This document shows positions 61,981 to 64,000 of a stretch of DNA of 64,000 nt, piece by piece. Under the pieces are notes generated by a model that was not told the DNA's origin, did no database searches, and was given only the letters and a program-made list of their open reading frames with translations. The position numbers and the translations under genes were made by a program. The stretch is from Manihot esculenta (Eukaryota > Streptophyta > Magnoliopsida > Malpighiales > Euphorbiaceae). The stretch spans positions 9,195,248-9,259,247 of the forward strand of contig NC_035162.2 in NCBI RefSeq assembly GCF_001659605.2. Reading direction: 5' to 3'. Positions within the stretch are counted from its first letter, which is position 1, and each line of letters opens with the position of its first letter.

Positions 61981-62750
61981 TTTGAGCATGAAGCTAGCTT
62001 GGAATAGAAGGAAATCACTTATTCATTTCGTATTCAATCATCACCCACGCAGTAATAATTTTTTACTCTTGTCAAAATCATGGCAGGAAAAACAAAAACC
62101 GAAAGCCCGGTGTGCAAAATTATCTGGCTTGTTTTTTACCAGTTATTTGCCTAGTTGGGAGTGCTTTCATTTCCCTAGGGAACATACTCTGCTGCACTCT
62201 TTCTTTCTCCGACTCATTATAACTGCATAGTTTCATAACCAGAGTTGAAGCTAAGCTATTGCAAGTCAAGAAGCCTGAGAGTCTCCCAAAAAAGAGGAAA
62301 CTATCACAAGTTCACAACAGCTCTTGACTCTTGTTTCTGGTAGAGGACGAAATCAACCTATAATCCCTATGGCTGAAAGATGCAGAATCATCAATAGTGT
62401 TAATCACCAAACAACTATAAAATAATACTTAAAAAGCCTCTAAGCTCACGTCTGAGTTAAAGTTACTAATAAGCCCCATGGCAACATTTGCTCTCTACAA
62501 ATAATTTGCTTGAGGGTATCTACACAGATTACTTTCTTAACCATACACTTCAAATTGGAGTGGAAGAATTCACGCCCTATACTTATTAAATCACCCCAAA
62601 TAAGTAAACAAATGATTAAAAAGAAAAAGTTAAAGAAGAAAAAGAAACCTTGAAGAAAGACTATTGTTTTCCATTTGTTCTAAAGTGTTAATACACAAAA
62701 AGATTGATGTATACAAAGTTTTATCACCCCTCAAAACATGAAGAGAAAAA
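60467..62750. other. Intergenic, with simple repeats
   Basis: It contains a two-copy 19-bp tandem repeat (CTAAATCACATGGTTGCAA, 61061-61097), (GA)n at about 61245-61260, (TA)n at 61773-61800 and (CT)n at 61946-61980. Bases 62500-62750 are probable 3' UTR of the Josephin gene. No supported gene was seen. Confidence 0.6.
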
Positions 62751-63422
62751 TCACTCTTTCTCATTCATGACAAGCAACACTTCCCCATCCTGACCAATAA
62801 TGTAATCCAAGAATGCCCTAACCTCATCAGCATCCTGAAAAGCCATAGGCTCTCTAAGATCACTATCCAAATTATACCAAACCCCACAAATATTTCTCAA
62901 AGCAACCCAATGCCTACTCTTCCAAAGGCCAGCATATCGTCTAACTTGAACATTAAGCACAATACCAAACAATTTACTATCTTCAGACCCATTACTATGA
63001 TTCTCAAGATGAATTGAGGAAGCCCCATTTCGACGGTCATGCCAAACTACAGTCTTACCTTTCTCTTCAAGGGCGGCTATTAAGACATTAATGTCATAGT
63101 TTCCAGTGAGGGAATTATGATGAGGCTTGAAGACAACAGAAAAGGGTGTCCAGTTCTGCTTGTTTGGATCATCCAAAACGAGTTTCTGAGCAATTGCATC
63201 CAAGCTCGCTCGAGTAAACTCATCCTTTCGCTGAAATGAGTGACAGGAGTTTCGATTATAAGGGGTTCTTTTTTTCTTTTTAATCGAATTAGAGCAAATA
63301 AATTAGAAGAAAAGAGAGAAAGGGGTAGGGAATAGCACCTGGAAGAGATTGTTGAGTGCGTGCAAGAGGCAGAACTGCAATCTTTGCCTCTCGTGATAAA
63401 TTTGAGGGTTATCGAATTCCAT
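62751..63422 (-). CDS. JOSL: Josephin-domain cysteine protease (deubiquitinase-like), JOSL
   Basis: Two exons, 63339-63422 and 62751-63230, join in frame to 187 residues, essentially one Josephin domain. The catalytic Cys18 lies in [20 protein letters not shown] and the catalytic His135 in KSRHWVALR. The acid/Asn residue lies in VWYNLDSDL (Asn148 or Asp150). This spacing matches ataxin-3 and Josephin-1/2 catalytic triads. There are no ubiquitin-interacting motifs or other domains, as in the Arabidopsis JOSEPHIN-LIKE gene (At2g29640, from memory). Predicted activity is cleavage of ubiquitin conjugates in the cytosol. The start codon at 63422 is the first in the frame and sits just before the conserved YHERQ motif. 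Confidence 0.94.
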
Positions 63423-64000
63423 CTATTGTCGACAATATTTGGAAGATTGAATTGCAAATAGTTAGAAACTGGAAGGGAATTTTCTGGGAGGTTTTTAATG
63501 TTGTCGTTGTGTGCAAATCTCAACTGGGTACGAGACTCCGCTTAGTACTTTCAGTCACAGATGATGAGTTCGGTCGGTGGTACGACGTCGTTTCATTTGG
63601 TTCCCCCCCCCCCCAATTTTTTCGTGTCGAATTTTAGTTCATCACTTTTTCCCCTGGTTATTGTATAATTTACTATTGAATTAAATTTTAATAGTTCATT
63701 TAATAGAATTAAAAATTATTTTCTGTTTTTATTTTTCACATTCTTAAAAATGTTTTTTTTTTTCCTTAACAACAATTCACATCATGTTGCTTTTCCTTTA
63801 AAGTTGGTGTGGATAAAGAAATTTATAAATGAGCATGTAGCCAAAACTTATTTTCAAACTCTGAAATTAAATTATGTATATTGCTTTAAAATTTAAAAAT
63901 CTGACACTTTACCCAATATTATTCAACAATGAGATAATAATAAAAAAGAGAGAGAGAGAGAGAGAATTAAAAGAGATAATAAAGAAAAATGGGGTTTCTG
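63423..64000. other. Josephin gene promoter and AT-rich end of window
   Basis: 63423-63650 is the 5' flank of the Josephin gene, with a C-run at 63603-63614. Beyond 63660 the sequence is AT-rich, with (GA)n at about 63947-63965. No gene was seen. Confidence 0.55.

Noticed and set aside
61841..62230. 129-codon plus-strand frame
   Set aside because: Much of it is translation of a (CT)n microsatellite and C-runs; no recognisable family.

Overview
This is nuclear DNA from a eudicot plant. The genes have short exons and AT-rich GT-AG introns, every protein product has an obvious Arabidopsis counterpart, and intergenic DNA is strongly AT-rich with transposon debris. The mix suggests a rosid (perhaps Malpighiales), but the species cannot be fixed from sequence alone. 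No rRNA, tRNA, CRISPR or bacterial-type feature was seen.

Layout. 1-10 kb: VLN1-type villin, minus strand, 5' part only (17 exons, 687 codons; the 3' end lies left of the window). One of its introns holds a 1.2-kb hAT-like transposon carrying a PPR gene fragment, and another holds a tandem duplication that includes the end of an exon. 12-14.5 kb: RRM+CCCH splicing-type protein (plus). 16.7-18 kb: plastid CBM20 starch-binding-domain protein (minus). 18.6-20.3 kb: dead LRR receptor-kinase gene. 21.1-21.6 kb: PH1 single-PH-domain protein (minus). 21.6-28 kb: long gene-poor stretch with a probable retroelement RNase H remnant. 28.7-30.8 kb: TPR protein (plus). 35-37.4 kb: R2R3-MYB of the MYB98/64/119 group (plus). 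39.4-41.9 kb: GDP-mannose transporter, GONST2-type (minus). 43.1-44.2 kb: C2H2 protein (minus). 47.9-54.2 kb: thylakoid phosphate transporter PHT4;1 (plus), with a long inverted repeat and a repeat cluster in two introns. 55-56.5 kb: CYP86A1 (minus). 58.7-59 kb: TSP9 thylakoid phosphoprotein (plus). 60-60.4 kb: small conserved basic protein (minus). 62.7-63.4 kb: Josephin-domain protease (minus).

Functional picture. This is ordinary conserved eudicot gene space, not an operon-like system. Two products act at the thylakoid (PHT4;1, TSP9) and one probably in plastid starch metabolism (CBM20). Others serve actin bundling (villin), Golgi sugar-nucleotide supply (GONST2), suberin/cutin monomer synthesis (CYP86A1), endosomal phosphoinositide binding (PH1) and deubiquitination (Josephin). 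From memory of Arabidopsis locus numbers, the gene set interleaves genes from At2g296xx-298xx, At1g072xx-073xx, At5g588xx and At3g470xx-471xx. This suggests an ancestral block that was later split and fractionated in Arabidopsis.

I found no clearly undescribed biological system. The best leads are the hAT element with the captured PPR 5' end, the exon-end duplication in the villin gene, the long hairpin plus related repeats in PHT4;1 introns, and one identical G-box decamer upstream of three genes. Gene models were joined by hand from splice consensus and reading-frame continuity. They are predictions, not transcript-supported.
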